DNA from: Eggerthellales bacterium
Lineage (GTDB): Bacteria; Actinomycetota; Coriobacteriia; Coriobacteriales; Eggerthellaceae
Assembly (NCBI GenBank): GCA_029006935.1
Contig: JAQXGX010000118.1
Coordinates: 1-35,995 of the forward strand
Reading direction: 5' to 3'
Length of the DNA: 35,995 nt
Both the position numbers and the translations under genes were made by a program. Positions 26,459-35,995 of this stretch are shown here, one piece after another (position 1 is the stretch's first letter; each line of letters opens with the position of its first letter). The notes under the pieces are model-generated. The model worked only from the letters and a program-made list of their open reading frames with translations. It was not told the DNA's origin and searched no databases.

Positions 26459-26489
26459 AAAAAAAGGGCTCCGGATTGCTCCGGAGCCC
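26459..26489 (-). terminator. Rho-independent terminator of gdhA
   Basis: GGGCTCCGGA-TTGC-TCCGGAGCCC is a perfect 10-bp stem. On the minus strand it is followed by seven Ts (A-run at 26459-26465). It lies 53 bases after the gdhA stop. The flanking spacer 26299-26458 shows no gene. Confidence 0.92.
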
Positions 26490-26541
26490 CTGGGTGATTT
26501 CGCGTCAAGCTGCTAGCGAGCAGCTTTCGTGCTAATCGGTT

Positions 26542-29008
<2,467 letters not shown>

Positions 29009-29067
29009 GGGAGGCTCCTAGGGTGAAACAGGTGATCAGGAAAAAAAGATTAGGGAATCACCGTATT

Positions 29068-29652
29068 CTACAGCAGCACGTCCTCCAGCGGGCGCTTGGG
29101 CACGTAGTGGACCTGCTCTTCGTCACGGTAGTACTTCAAGCTGCCGTCAGGCCGAGGCTCTGCCAGCCGCACGTCCTCCTTGGGCTTTCCCAGGGCCAGC
29201 ACCAGGTCCGGGGAAAGGGGGCTGTCCTCTCCCGCCACTCCGCAGATGCGCGCCACCGACTCCTTCTTGAAGGAGCCGATCATGCATCCGCCGAAGCCCG
29301 CTTCCGTGGCAGCCAGCATGATGGTCTGGGCGGCAATGCCTTCGTCCCATGCGGTGAAGCGCTCTCCCAGGCACACGTTCTGATCCCGAAGGACCACGAT
29401 GTAGGCGCTGGGCCGCTCACCTTCCTGTGGTCCGTCCCAGTCCGGCAGGGCGCCTGCCCAAGCCAGGCAGGGAAACAGCTCCGCGCAGTCTTGGGGACGG
29501 TGGAAGATGCGGTAGCGTAGCGGCTGTGCGTTGGCGCTGGAGGCAGTTATGCGGGCGGTGTCCACCCAATCGGTCAGCAGCGCCGGGTCTATGGGCTGGT
29601 CCTGGTAAAATCGGCGGTAGCTGCGGCACATATGGGCGATGTCCTTGATCAT
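29068..29652 (-). CDS. Nitroreductase family FMN-dependent oxidoreductase
   Basis: A 194-residue flavoprotein of the nitroreductase superfamily, which reduces nitroaromatics, quinones or other acceptors with NAD(P)H. The FMN-phosphate motif CRSYRRFYQDQPI lies at the N-terminus; ARITASSANAQPLRYRI and the late GFGGCMIGSFKK segment are also characteristic. The ORF track adds 35 upstream residues, but ATG 29652 has AGGAGGT at ideal distance and starts MIKDIAHM. It is the first gene of a probable two-gene unit with the acetyltransferase and is divergent from rarD. Substrate is unknown. Confidence 0.88.
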   Translation of the reverse strand: MIKDIAHMCRSYRRFYQDQPIDPALLTDWVDTARITASSANAQPLRYRIFHRPQDCAELFPCLAWAGALPDWDGPQEGERPSAYIVVLRDQNVCLGERFTAWDEGIAAQTIMLAATEAGFGGCMIGSFKKESVARICGVAGEDSPLSPDLVLALGKPKEDVRLAEPRPDGSLKYYRDEEQVHYVPKRPLEDVLL

Positions 29653-29697
29653 GGGACCTCCTGCAATGCTTTCGGGGGCGTGGCGTTCTTCGTGGGC

Positions 29698-29704
29698 TAT
29701 TATA
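29698..29704. promoter_or_regulatory. Overlapping divergent -10 boxes (nitroreductase and rarD)
   Basis: CTATTATACG holds TATAAT on the minus strand (29699-29704, 47 bases before the nitroreductase ATG) and TATTAT on the plus strand (29698-29703, facing rarD). The two promoters would compete for the same DNA. -35 boxes are weak on both sides. Confidence 0.45.
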
Positions 29705-29741
29705 CGTGGGTGCAGGTTCAGGAAAAGGAAGGGGAAGGAAA

Positions 29742-30716
29742 TTGGCATCGTCGTCACGGCAGAGCGCCCAGTGCGTGGACGATCGGTCCTCCGGGGCGCA
29801 CCGTGCTGGGGATGCGTCTTCCGGCAACGGTGACCTGCGCCGCGGTACCCTGGCGGGAGCCCTGTGCTATGTGGTGTGGGGTCTGCTTCCCCTGTACTGG
29901 AAGCTTCTGGACGAAGTCAACCCCTTCGAGATTACCTGCCATCGCATCATCTGGTGCTTTGCCGTCATGGTGCTGGTCTGCGTCCTGCTTCGCCAGGATT
30001 TTGCGAGCTTGCTGCGCCAGAAGCGTACCTGGCGCTACCTGGGGCCCGCCGCCCTGCTCATCACCTTCAACTGGACCCTGTACATCTATGCGGTGAGCAT
30101 CGACTGCATCGTGGAAACGGCCCTGGGCTACTACATCAACCCGCTGGTCTCCATTCTGCTGGGGGTGGTGGCCTTCCGGGAGCGGCTTACGCCGCTGCAG
30201 ATCGTGGCAACCGTCCTGTGCACCGGGGGCATTCTGTTCTTCACCGCAAGCTACGGGCAGTTCCCCTGGATTTCCCTTCTTCTTGCCGTGACCTTCGGCG
30301 CCTACGGCGCGGTGAAGAAGGCGGCAGGGTATCCGGCAACCCAGGCCCTGGCGGTGGAAAGCTCCATGCTGGTGATTCCCGCCGCCTTGACGGCATTGGT
30401 CTTGGCGGGTGTTACCGGAGGCCATGGCTTCCTGGGCAATGTCCAGACCGCTCACGGATGGACCATCACCGTGCTGCTGGTGATCGCCGGCCCCATGACG
30501 GCGCTGCCCCTGGTCCTGTTCGGCAAGGCCGCCACCAGCATTCCCCTTACCCTACTGGGCTTTCTGCAGTACATCAGCCCCACCATCGCCCTGCTCATAG
30601 GCGTGTTCGTGAACGGAGAACCCTTCACCTTGGCCCACGCGATGTGCTTCGGCTGCATCTGGACGGGCCTGGCCCTGGTAGGCTATGAGTCCGTGGCCAA
30701 GAGCAGGTCGAAGTGA
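29742..30716 (+). CDS. rarD: RarD-like EamA family permease
   Basis: A ten-helix membrane permease. The family start LAGALCYVVWGLLPLYWKLLDEVNPFEITCHRIIWC is clear, as is FNWTLYIYAVSIDCIVETALGYYINPLVSILLGV. RarD proteins are DMT transporters whose substrate is unsettled. The start is ambiguous: the track's GTG 29706 has no ribosome site and lies almost on the promoter; TTG 29742 is preceded by AAGGGGAAGG and is preferred. Even so, about 36 polar residues precede the first helix, more than usual. The stop overlaps the next gene by four bases (GTGA). Confidence 0.85.
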   Translation: MASSSRQSAQCVDDRSSGAHRAGDASSGNGDLRRGTLAGALCYVVWGLLPLYWKLLDEVNPFEITCHRIIWCFAVMVLVCVLLRQDFASLLRQKRTWRYLGPAALLITFNWTLYIYAVSIDCIVETALGYYINPLVSILLGVVAFRERLTPLQIVATVLCTGGILFFTASYGQFPWISLLLAVTFGAYGAVKKAAGYPATQALAVESSMLVIPAALTALVLAGVTGGHGFLGNVQTAHGWTITVLLVIAGPMTALPLVLFGKAATSIPLTLLGFLQYISPTIALLIGVFVNGEPFTLAHAMCFGCIWTGLALVGYESVAKSRSK

Positions 30717-32110
30717 GCTTGAACGAAGGGCAAAAGCGCGCTTCGCTGCCAAAGGAGGACGAAGTCTCTGACATCGGAAACGTGTCTGCACGCCGAAGAA
30801 GCGCCATCTTCGCCAACCTGATCACCACTTGCGTGGCTTTGGCCATGATGTCCACCGCCATGAACACCACCCTGGCTCCCCTGGTGGGGGACCTGGGCGT
30901 GAGCGTGGCCCTGGGGCAGTGGGTGACCAGCGGCTATGCCCTTGCCTTGGCAGTGGTCATGCCCCTGACGGCATACCTGGTGACCCGTTTTTCGTCCCGC
31001 TCCCTGTATCTTTTCGCGGTGGGGTCGTATGCCCTGGCCAGCCTGTGCTGCGCCGCTGCCCCCAGCTTTGCCCTGCTCATGGCGGGCCGGGTGGCGCAGG
31101 CGTGCATGAACGGGGTCATCGCCAACCTGACCCAGGTGAGCATTCTGAGCCTGTTCGGTCCCGGGTCCCGGGGAAAGGCCATGGGATGGTTCGGCCTTTC
31201 CCAGGGAGCCGCGGTGGTGGCGGGCCCGGTGCTGGGAGGATTCCTGGCCGATGCCTTCGGTTGGCGGGCGGTGTTCTTCGGCGTGGCTCTGATCTGCGCC
31301 GCGAGCTTTTCCGCGGCGCAGCTGACCCTGGTCAACCTGCTTCCCGTCAGGAACCGGCCCTTTGACGTCGTCAGCTTCATCCTGAGCGTCTTGGCCTTTG
31401 GCGGGCTGTCCCTGGGCCTGGGTTCGGTGGTTTCCTCAGGGCTTTCCCCCTTGGTCTTGGGGGCGTTGCTGGTAGGAGCAGGGGGAACGGGGTTGTTCGC
31501 GGCCAGGCAGCTGGCATCAGCGGAGCCGTTCCTGGACGTTCGCCTTCTGGGGATGCCGGTATTTTCCCTGGCAACGGGCTGCAGCGCGGCCCTGTACGCC
31601 TGCTCGATGGCCTCTTCGGCGGTGCTTCCCCTGCAGGTCCAGATGGGCCTGGGGCAGTCCGCGGCCTGGGCGGGACTGGTGGTCCTGCCAGGTGCGGTGG
31701 TCCTGGCCTTGGTGAACCCCCTTTCCGGGTCGGCTTTCGACCGCTTCGGCATCCGTCCGTTGTGCCTTGGAGGAGGCCTGTGCGTCCTTGCGGCAAACCT
31801 TGCAACGTGTATTCCAGGGGTGCAGGGGTCCCTGATGTTGCTTACCGCGGTGAACATGGTGCGCTGCTTGGGCTTTGGGCTGCTGCAAATGCCCTTGGTC
31901 ACCTGGGCGAACTCATGCCTGGGCCAAGCAGAGCTACCTCATGCGTCGGCCCTGCTCACTGCCTTGCGCAACGTTGCCGGAGCGGTGGGGGTGGCCGTAG
32001 GCGCGTCTTTGTTCCAGCTGGCGGGGGGCAGCGCGGCCTTTGCCGTGATGGCAGGGCTTTCCCTTTTGCTCTTCCTGCCCGTTGCGGTGCGCTCGGCGAA
32101 GGCCGGATAG
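30713..32110 (+). CDS. MFS transporter, DHA2-like drug exporter
   Basis: A 465-residue major facilitator with about 14 hydrophobic helices. The motif-A-like segment (LVTRFSSRSLYLFAVG), the RVAQACMNGVIANL helix and motif C (GPVLGGFLADAFGWRAVFFG) mark the proton-coupled multidrug DHA families. Substrate cannot be read from sequence. The start GTG overlaps the rarD stop, implying coupled translation of the two transporters. About 35 hydrophilic residues precede the first helix. No strong terminator follows. Confidence 0.88.
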   Translation: MSLNEGQKRASLPKEDEVSDIGNVSARRRSAIFANLITTCVALAMMSTAMNTTLAPLVGDLGVSVALGQWVTSGYALALAVVMPLTAYLVTRFSSRSLYLFAVGSYALASLCCAAAPSFALLMAGRVAQACMNGVIANLTQVSILSLFGPGSRGKAMGWFGLSQGAAVVAGPVLGGFLADAFGWRAVFFGVALICAASFSAAQLTLVNLLPVRNRPFDVVSFILSVLAFGGLSLGLGSVVSSGLSPLVLGALLVGAGGTGLFAARQLASAEPFLDVRLLGMPVFSLATGCSAALYACSMASSAVLPLQVQMGLGQSAAWAGLVVLPGAVVLALVNPLSGSAFDRFGIRPLCLGGGLCVLAANLATCIPGVQGSLMLLTAVNMVRCLGFGLLQMPLVTWANSCLGQAELPHASALLTALRNVAGAVGVAVGASLFQLAGGSAAFAVMAGLSLLLFLPVAVRSAKAG

Positions 32111-32206
32111 CGGGGCGCCGGGCCCTGGCGGCACGGGTGCCACTGGGAAAAGCCCTCGCCCATCGCGCCGTTCGATTACGCGCTTTCTTTTGCGTGCCCC
32201 GCGTCC

Positions 32207-32335
32207 CTAGCGATGGGAAAGAAGCTCCACCAGCTCTTCCTCGATCAGCTGCAGGAAGCTGGTGAACCGGGAAAAGAGCAGCACCATTTCCTCGGATTTC
32301 TGGGCGGCCTCCATCAGGTCAAGGATGGCGGCCAT
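32207..32335 (-). CDS. Small 42-codon ORF, or remnant of a larger gene
   Basis: Too short for the ORF track. The peptide starts MAAILDLMEAAQKSEEMVLLF, continues RFTSFLQLIEEELVELL and ends in LSHR. It is strongly helical and amphipathic, with codon use like the neighbouring genes (GC-rich third positions). GTG 32341 is an alternative start; both lack a good ribosome site. Upstream in frame there is a TGA after nine more codons (CPCDRYAGV), so it may be the surviving 3' end of a degraded gene. A minus-strand TAGAAT lies at 32376-32381. No family is recognised. The flanking spacers 32111-32206 and 32336-32480 show nothing else. Confidence 0.35.
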   Translation of the reverse strand: MAAILDLMEAAQKSEEMVLLFSRFTSFLQLIEEELVELLSHR

Positions 32336-32481
32336 CTTCACCCCGGCATAGCGGTCGCAGGGGCATCAGGGCACCATTCTACTCCAGAGGGGCGCCCTGG
32401 GGGATTTCCCTTGAGGTGCATCGGATTTGCGCTGCCTGTGAACCTGGCGTTGGGAATCCCGTTGTTTTGTGGGTTTCATCA

Positions 32482-32547
32482 GGTATTATAGGTTACTAAT
32501 ACCAGATACAGCTGATTTCGGATTGCCAGTACAGGCTGCTTTGTCGG
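32482..32547 (+). promoter_or_regulatory. Palindrome and tandem repeats upstream of the WYL regulator
   Basis: GGTATTA (32482-32488) and TAATACC (32497-32503) form a perfect 7-bp inverted repeat with an 8-base centre and contain a TATTAT that could be a -10 box. Immediately downstream, CCAGATACAGCTGATTTCGG (32502) and an imperfect copy, CCAGTACAGGCTGCTTTG (32526), are spaced 24 bases apart. This is a plausible autoregulatory operator region. Confidence 0.5.
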
Positions 32548-32571
32548 GACTTGGAGAGCTTAGGAGCGCGT

Positions 32572-33672
32572 ATGCCTTCTGAACCGCAAAAGCTCAGGTT
32601 GCTTCATCTGTGCATGATTTTTGTCAAGGAAACCGATGGCGACCATGGTCTGACCATGCCGCAGATTATCGAGCGGTTGCTGGAGCTGGGCGTGACGGCG
32701 GAGCGCAAGGCTATCTACCGCGATATCGCCGTGCTCCAGGACTTCGGCATGAAGGTGGAAAAGCTCCCCACGTCTCCGGTGCAATACGCCCTGGTGGAGC
32801 GGTGCGTGTCCGTTACGGACTGCTCCCTTATGATCGACGCTCTTCAGGGGTGCCCCTACCTGACCAAGCGCAAGTCCCAGGACCTGGTACGGATCGTGAA
32901 GAAGCTGGTGAGCAAGGAGCAGGCCAAGAGGCTTGACAAGCGGGTGCATCTCCAGCAACGCGTTCACACCCAGTTCAGTTCCGTCTTCAGCAACGTGGAC
33001 GTGATTCAGCGGGCCCTTTCGGAAAGGCGCAAGGTGGAGTTTCGCCTGTACACCTACGGGCTGGACAAGGAGCCCCAGGTTACCTCGGGCACAGCGCCTC
33101 TGGTGGTGACCCCGGTGGAGCTGGTCTACTCCGACAGCCTGTACCACCTGATCGGATACAACCATGTGTGCCAGGATTTCGCCGTCTACCGCGTGGACCG
33201 CATGCAGCAGGTTCGGGTGAGCAAGCAGGTGGCCGATAGGAACGACTCCATCGCCCTGTTCGACATAGAGGAGTACACCTCCCGGGTGTTCGGTATGTTC
33301 AGCGGTGAGCCCGTCTATGCCACCTTGCGGGCAAAGCCCCAGCTTATGGGCGAAATCATCGACCGCTTCGGAACAGACGTGCGCTTGCGGATCCTGCCTG
33401 GAGACACCATCCACGTCTACGAGAGGGTGGTGCAGACCCCCAAGTTCTACGGCTGGATCGCCCAGTTCGGTAATCAGATCGAAATCGAGGGACCTCCGCC
33501 CCTGCGGAAGGGCTATGCCGACTTCATCCGGCAGATCAGCCAGGTCTACCATGAAGACGATGGGACCTACCGCCCGTTCGGGGGGGGGGGAATCTTTCTG
33601 AGTGATAATCCCGCAGAGGAACTAGGGTTACAGCTAGGGCTCCAGCAGGGGAGTGACCTTTCCCTGGGCTAG
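32572..33672 (+). CDS. WYL-domain transcriptional regulator
   Basis: An N-terminal helix-turn-helix (LTMPQIIERLLELGVTAERKAIYRDIAVLQDFG, about residues 29-65) is followed by a WYL domain. The signature tripeptide region reads SLYHLIGYN rather than WYL, and the ligand-contacting strand is YRVDRMQQVRVS. A C-terminal WCX-like region follows (about 240-340). Such proteins bind DNA and sense nucleic-acid or small ligands. ATG 32572 has AGGAG five bases upstream; the track's TTG 32551 is unlikely. The 3' end is odd: eleven Gs at 33580-33590 encode GGGG, and the last ~28 residues (IFLSDNPAEELGLQL...) overlap the convergent helicase gene by 39 bases. Confidence 0.85.
   Translation: MPSEPQKLRLLHLCMIFVKETDGDHGLTMPQIIERLLELGVTAERKAIYRDIAVLQDFGMKVEKLPTSPVQYALVERCVSVTDCSLMIDALQGCPYLTKRKSQDLVRIVKKLVSKEQAKRLDKRVHLQQRVHTQFSSVFSNVDVIQRALSERRKVEFRLYTYGLDKEPQVTSGTAPLVVTPVELVYSDSLYHLIGYNHVCQDFAVYRVDRMQQVRVSKQVADRNDSIALFDIEEYTSRVFGMFSGEPVYATLRAKPQLMGEIIDRFGTDVRLRILPGDTIHVYERVVQTPKFYGWIAQFGNQIEIEGPPPLRKGYADFIRQISQVYHEDDGTYRPFGGGGIFLSDNPAEELGLQLGLQQGSDLSLG
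33580..33590 (+). repeat. Poly-G tract (11 G) inside the WYL gene
   Basis: An uninterrupted run of eleven Gs in codons ~337-340. Loss of one G gives GGGESF then TGA; gain of one gives GGGGNLSE then TGA. Both alternatives end the protein before the convergent gene. Confidence 0.9.
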
Positions 33673-35799
33673 GACCGTCACCTGCTGGGTGGCTCGGGAA
33701 ATGGCCGTGTACAGGCGGTTGCGGGAAAGGCGATCGGACCCGTAGAAGCTTTCCTGGGCGTCGGTGACTATGACCTGGTCGAACTCCAGCCCCTTGGCCA
33801 GGGCAACGTCCAGGAGCACCACGCCCTTGGAAGGCAGCGGGGTTCCCTTGCCCAACTGCAGCACCTGGCGGTACGGCTCCCCGCCGTCTTCCCGCGCCGT
33901 CGTCCGGGCGCCCAGCAGCTCTGCCAGCTGGCGGGCGCGATCGGCGGTGGGGGCGATGACGGCGCACAGGCCGCCTTCTTCGCCCTTTTCCTGCACCGCT
34001 GAGGCGACCATGCCCTGCAGGGCCTCTTGGTAGGCGCTGGCATCGGGGAAGGAGCGAATCTGAGGCTCGGTTCCAGGACGCTGCACCGATGAGGTGCGTA
34101 TGCGGTCATCCGGGTCCATGAGGCTGGTGAACAAGGCGGTGATCTCCGGGGTGGATCGGTAGCTGGTCAGCAGCTCGCATTCGCATACCTGCCCCCGGCT
34201 TTCCTGGAAGATGCTCCTGATCTGGGGGAAGGTTGCGGTCTGGGGCCTGATAGCCTGGTTTTGGTCGCCCAGGAGCAGGAAATGGGCGTTGTTGAAGTAG
34301 CGGGCAAGAACCATGAGCTGGGGCTCCGCGTAGTCCTGGACTTCGTCCACCATCACGTAGCGGGCAAAGCGGTTTGTGCCTCCTGCCAGGGCCAGCTTCA
34401 GGTACAGCCACTCCGCTGCGTTCAGGGTTTCCTGGCCCAGCATGCGCATGCCGATGCGGTCGATGCGCAGCCAGGCGCCGTCCTCGATGGCCTGGGCTAC
34501 GGGGGCGTAGCGGTCTTGGAGCCAGGTGCGGGTGTAGGAGGCCAGCTCCTCGTCGGACTGGGGAACGATCAGGTGGCCGAAGACCCTGACCATCTCCTCC
34601 TCGGGCAGGGCGGAAACGGTGTCCTGGGTGTCCTCGTCCTTTGTCAGACGGGTGATGCGCTGCTCCAGCTTTTCGAGCAGGTCCTCTGCCGCCAGGCTCG
34701 AGCGGTGCAGGCCCGCGGGAAGTCGCTTGTAGCGGTTGTAGGCGCTGCGAGCCTGGGCGGCGGTGATCACCCGCTCGTCCTCCACGCGGATGTCCTGGAA
34801 GTCCCGCTGGTCCAGCTCCAGGGTGGGCAGCAGTTCGTCAATACGGCGCAGCGTTTCGGCGCTTGCGCGCTTTCCCAGGCCGCGGTCCTGAAGTCCCAGA
34901 CTGCTCATGAGGTCGTCCCAGGTCAGCACCTGGGGGTTTCTTTCGCCCATGTCAGGCAGGACGTGGTCGATGTACTGGCGAAACACCGGGTTGGGGGTGA
35001 TCAGGTACACGTCGTCGGGGCTCAGGTTCTCTCGGTTGCGGTAGAACAGGTAGGCTATGCGCTGCAGCAGAACGCTGGTCTTTCCCGACCCGGCTATTCC
35101 GTTGACCAGCAGTACGGGAACATCCTGGTGGCGGATGACCTGGTTCTGCTCCTTCTGGATGGTGGCGGTGATGTCCTGCAGTTGGTCGCTGCGGCGGCGG
35201 CTCAGGGATGTCAGCAGCAGCGGGTCCTCGATTGCCACCGTGGTGTCGAAGTAGCCGTTCAGGGTGCTGCCGGCAAGGTCGAACTGGCGGCGCAGCTTCA
35301 GGTTGCAGTGGATGGTGCGCCCGTTGGCTTCGTAGGAGGTCTTGCCGTTTGCCTGGTTGTAGTAGACCTCCGCCACGGGGCTGCGCCAGTCCACGATGAA
35401 GTGCTTGCAGTTCTGGTCGGTCATGCCGGTTGCGCCCAGGTAGATTTCCCGGGCCGGGGCGCCGGGCTTGAACTCCAGGCACAGCTTGGCAAAGTAGGGC
35501 TTGCTCATGAGCAGCTTTGCCTTGGCCATGCGCTCCGCGTCCAGATCGTTGGCAAGGTTGTACTCGTCCATGATCTTGTGCATGGCCTCGAACTCCACGT
35601 AGGTTTCCAGGTTCACCCCGGTTCCCAGGTCCATGGAAAGGGCATCCAGCATGTTTTCCCGGTCTTCCAGGGCGGTGGCCATGCGCTGGTCCACCTTCTG
35701 CCGCGTTTCCTGGAAGATTTCCTCCAGCTTGGCGTAGGTGGCGCTCAAGTGCTCCTGCTCCGCTTCGAAGACGGGGTCCTGGGGGGTTTCGATGGCCAT
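33634..35799 (-). CDS. helD: HelD-like UvrD/Rep-family helicase (RNA polymerase-recycling type)
   Basis: A 721-residue superfamily 1 ATPase. An N-terminal coiled-coil arm (FEAEQEHLSATYAKLEEIFQ) is followed by HFIVDWRSPVAEVYY, typical of HelD. Walker A is GIAGSGKTS with K240. Walker B is VMVDEVQDYAEPQL; other motifs are LGDQNQAI, SYRST, KGLEFDQVIV and LYTAISRA. HelD proteins pull stalled RNA polymerase off DNA and some confer rifamycin tolerance. The ORF track adds 41 upstream residues, but ATG 35799 with AGGAG is the likely start. The gene is convergent with the WYL regulator and overlaps its last 39 bases. A UvrD-like DNA helicase role is the alternative. Confidence 0.88.
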   Translation of the reverse strand: MAIETPQDPVFEAEQEHLSATYAKLEEIFQETRQKVDQRMATALEDRENMLDALSMDLGTGVNLETYVEFEAMHKIMDEYNLANDLDAERMAKAKLLMSKPYFAKLCLEFKPGAPAREIYLGATGMTDQNCKHFIVDWRSPVAEVYYNQANGKTSYEANGRTIHCNLKLRRQFDLAGSTLNGYFDTTVAIEDPLLLTSLSRRRSDQLQDITATIQKEQNQVIRHQDVPVLLVNGIAGSGKTSVLLQRIAYLFYRNRENLSPDDVYLITPNPVFRQYIDHVLPDMGERNPQVLTWDDLMSSLGLQDRGLGKRASAETLRRIDELLPTLELDQRDFQDIRVEDERVITAAQARSAYNRYKRLPAGLHRSSLAAEDLLEKLEQRITRLTKDEDTQDTVSALPEEEMVRVFGHLIVPQSDEELASYTRTWLQDRYAPVAQAIEDGAWLRIDRIGMRMLGQETLNAAEWLYLKLALAGGTNRFARYVMVDEVQDYAEPQLMVLARYFNNAHFLLLGDQNQAIRPQTATFPQIRSIFQESRGQVCECELLTSYRSTPEITALFTSLMDPDDRIRTSSVQRPGTEPQIRSFPDASAYQEALQGMVASAVQEKGEEGGLCAVIAPTADRARQLAELLGARTTAREDGGEPYRQVLQLGKGTPLPSKGVVLLDVALAKGLEFDQVIVTDAQESFYGSDRLSRNRLYTAISRATQQVTVLAQGKVTPLLEP

Positions 35800-35912
35800 G
35801 CCTGCTCCTTGTTGTGCTCGCGTTGCCCTGCAGCGGGGTGCGGGGCCGTACCCTGGAGCAGCTCTGGGCGAAAGGGGTCGCCGGTGCCGCGAACAGGGCG
35901 GGTCGGTTTTCC

Positions 35913-35921
35913 AATCTAACA
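35913..35921 (-). promoter_or_regulatory. Possible extended -10 box for the HelD-like gene
   Basis: Minus-strand TGT-TAGATT has the TGn extension and keeps T1, A2 and T6 of the consensus. It lies 114 bases before the ATG, with no clear -35 box. Nothing else is recognisable between here and the window end (35995). Confidence 0.3.
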
Positions 35922-35995
35922 ATACTAGCAGGACGGTGGGGTAAAAGGTACGCGTAGTTGCGGTTTTGCGTTCGGCGTTGGGACTGGCGCGTGGC

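Noticed and set aside
32213-32491. 92-residue plus ORF before the WYL gene
   Set aside because: His/Gly-rich shadow of the minus-strand small ORF; no ribosome site or domain.

Overview
The window is a high-GC, gene-dense bacterial chromosome segment. Codon use, gene order and protein style suggest an anaerobic Actinobacterium of the class Coriobacteriia, most likely an Eggerthellaceae-type gut organism. This is an inference from gene content; no rRNA or other taxonomic marker is present. No tRNA, rRNA, CRISPR array, prophage or insertion sequence was seen.

Layout. (1) 1-8114, plus strand: the classical translation and RNA-processing operon, rimP(partial)-nusA-ylxR-infB-rbfA-DHH phosphoesterase-truB-ribF, with several overlapping start/stop codons. 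No ylxQ lies between ylxR and infB. (2) 8115-8911: a long gene-free block filled by two ordered arrays of short inverted repeats. (3) 8912-10912, minus: a membrane LTA-synthase-like phosphoglycerol transferase. (4) 10913-13313, plus: mtnA followed by azlC-azlD. (5) rplS with its own promoter and strong terminator. (6) 13834-14700: a second repeat-filled block. (7) 14762-24456, plus: rnhB, yraN, comM, dprA, trmFO, xerC, uvrA, a genome-maintenance, DNA-uptake and RNA-modification cluster of common gene order. (8) 24466-26298: an EamA transporter and a membrane-anchored protein of unknown function. (9) 26542-29652, minus: NADP-type gdhA, then a nitroreductase-arylamine N-acetyltransferase pair. 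(10) 29742-32110, plus: rarD-like permease overlapping an MFS drug-type exporter. (11) 32111-35995: a 42-codon minus-strand ORF, a WYL-domain regulator whose 3' end carries an 11-G tract, and a convergent HelD-like helicase.

Working together: regions 1 and 5 serve ribosome biogenesis and translation; region 7 serves DNA processing, repair and chromosome resolution; regions 8-10 look like nutrient and xenobiotic handling (amino-acid and drug efflux, ammonia assimilation, nitroarene reduction plus arylamine acetylation).

Most unusual signal: the two repeat blocks (8159-8839 and 13846-14388) share one architecture. Each has a class built on a TCGTTCG half-site in alternating orientation and a class built on a TGYCAATTYNGRCG head. 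The heads are shared between loci, but the tails are locus-specific and homogeneous inside each locus. I know of no named element with this head-tail design. Second-tier observations are the poly-G tract in the WYL gene, a CCCH zinc-finger-like tail on NusA, a stem that would bury the yraN start codon, and leaderless-type promoters.
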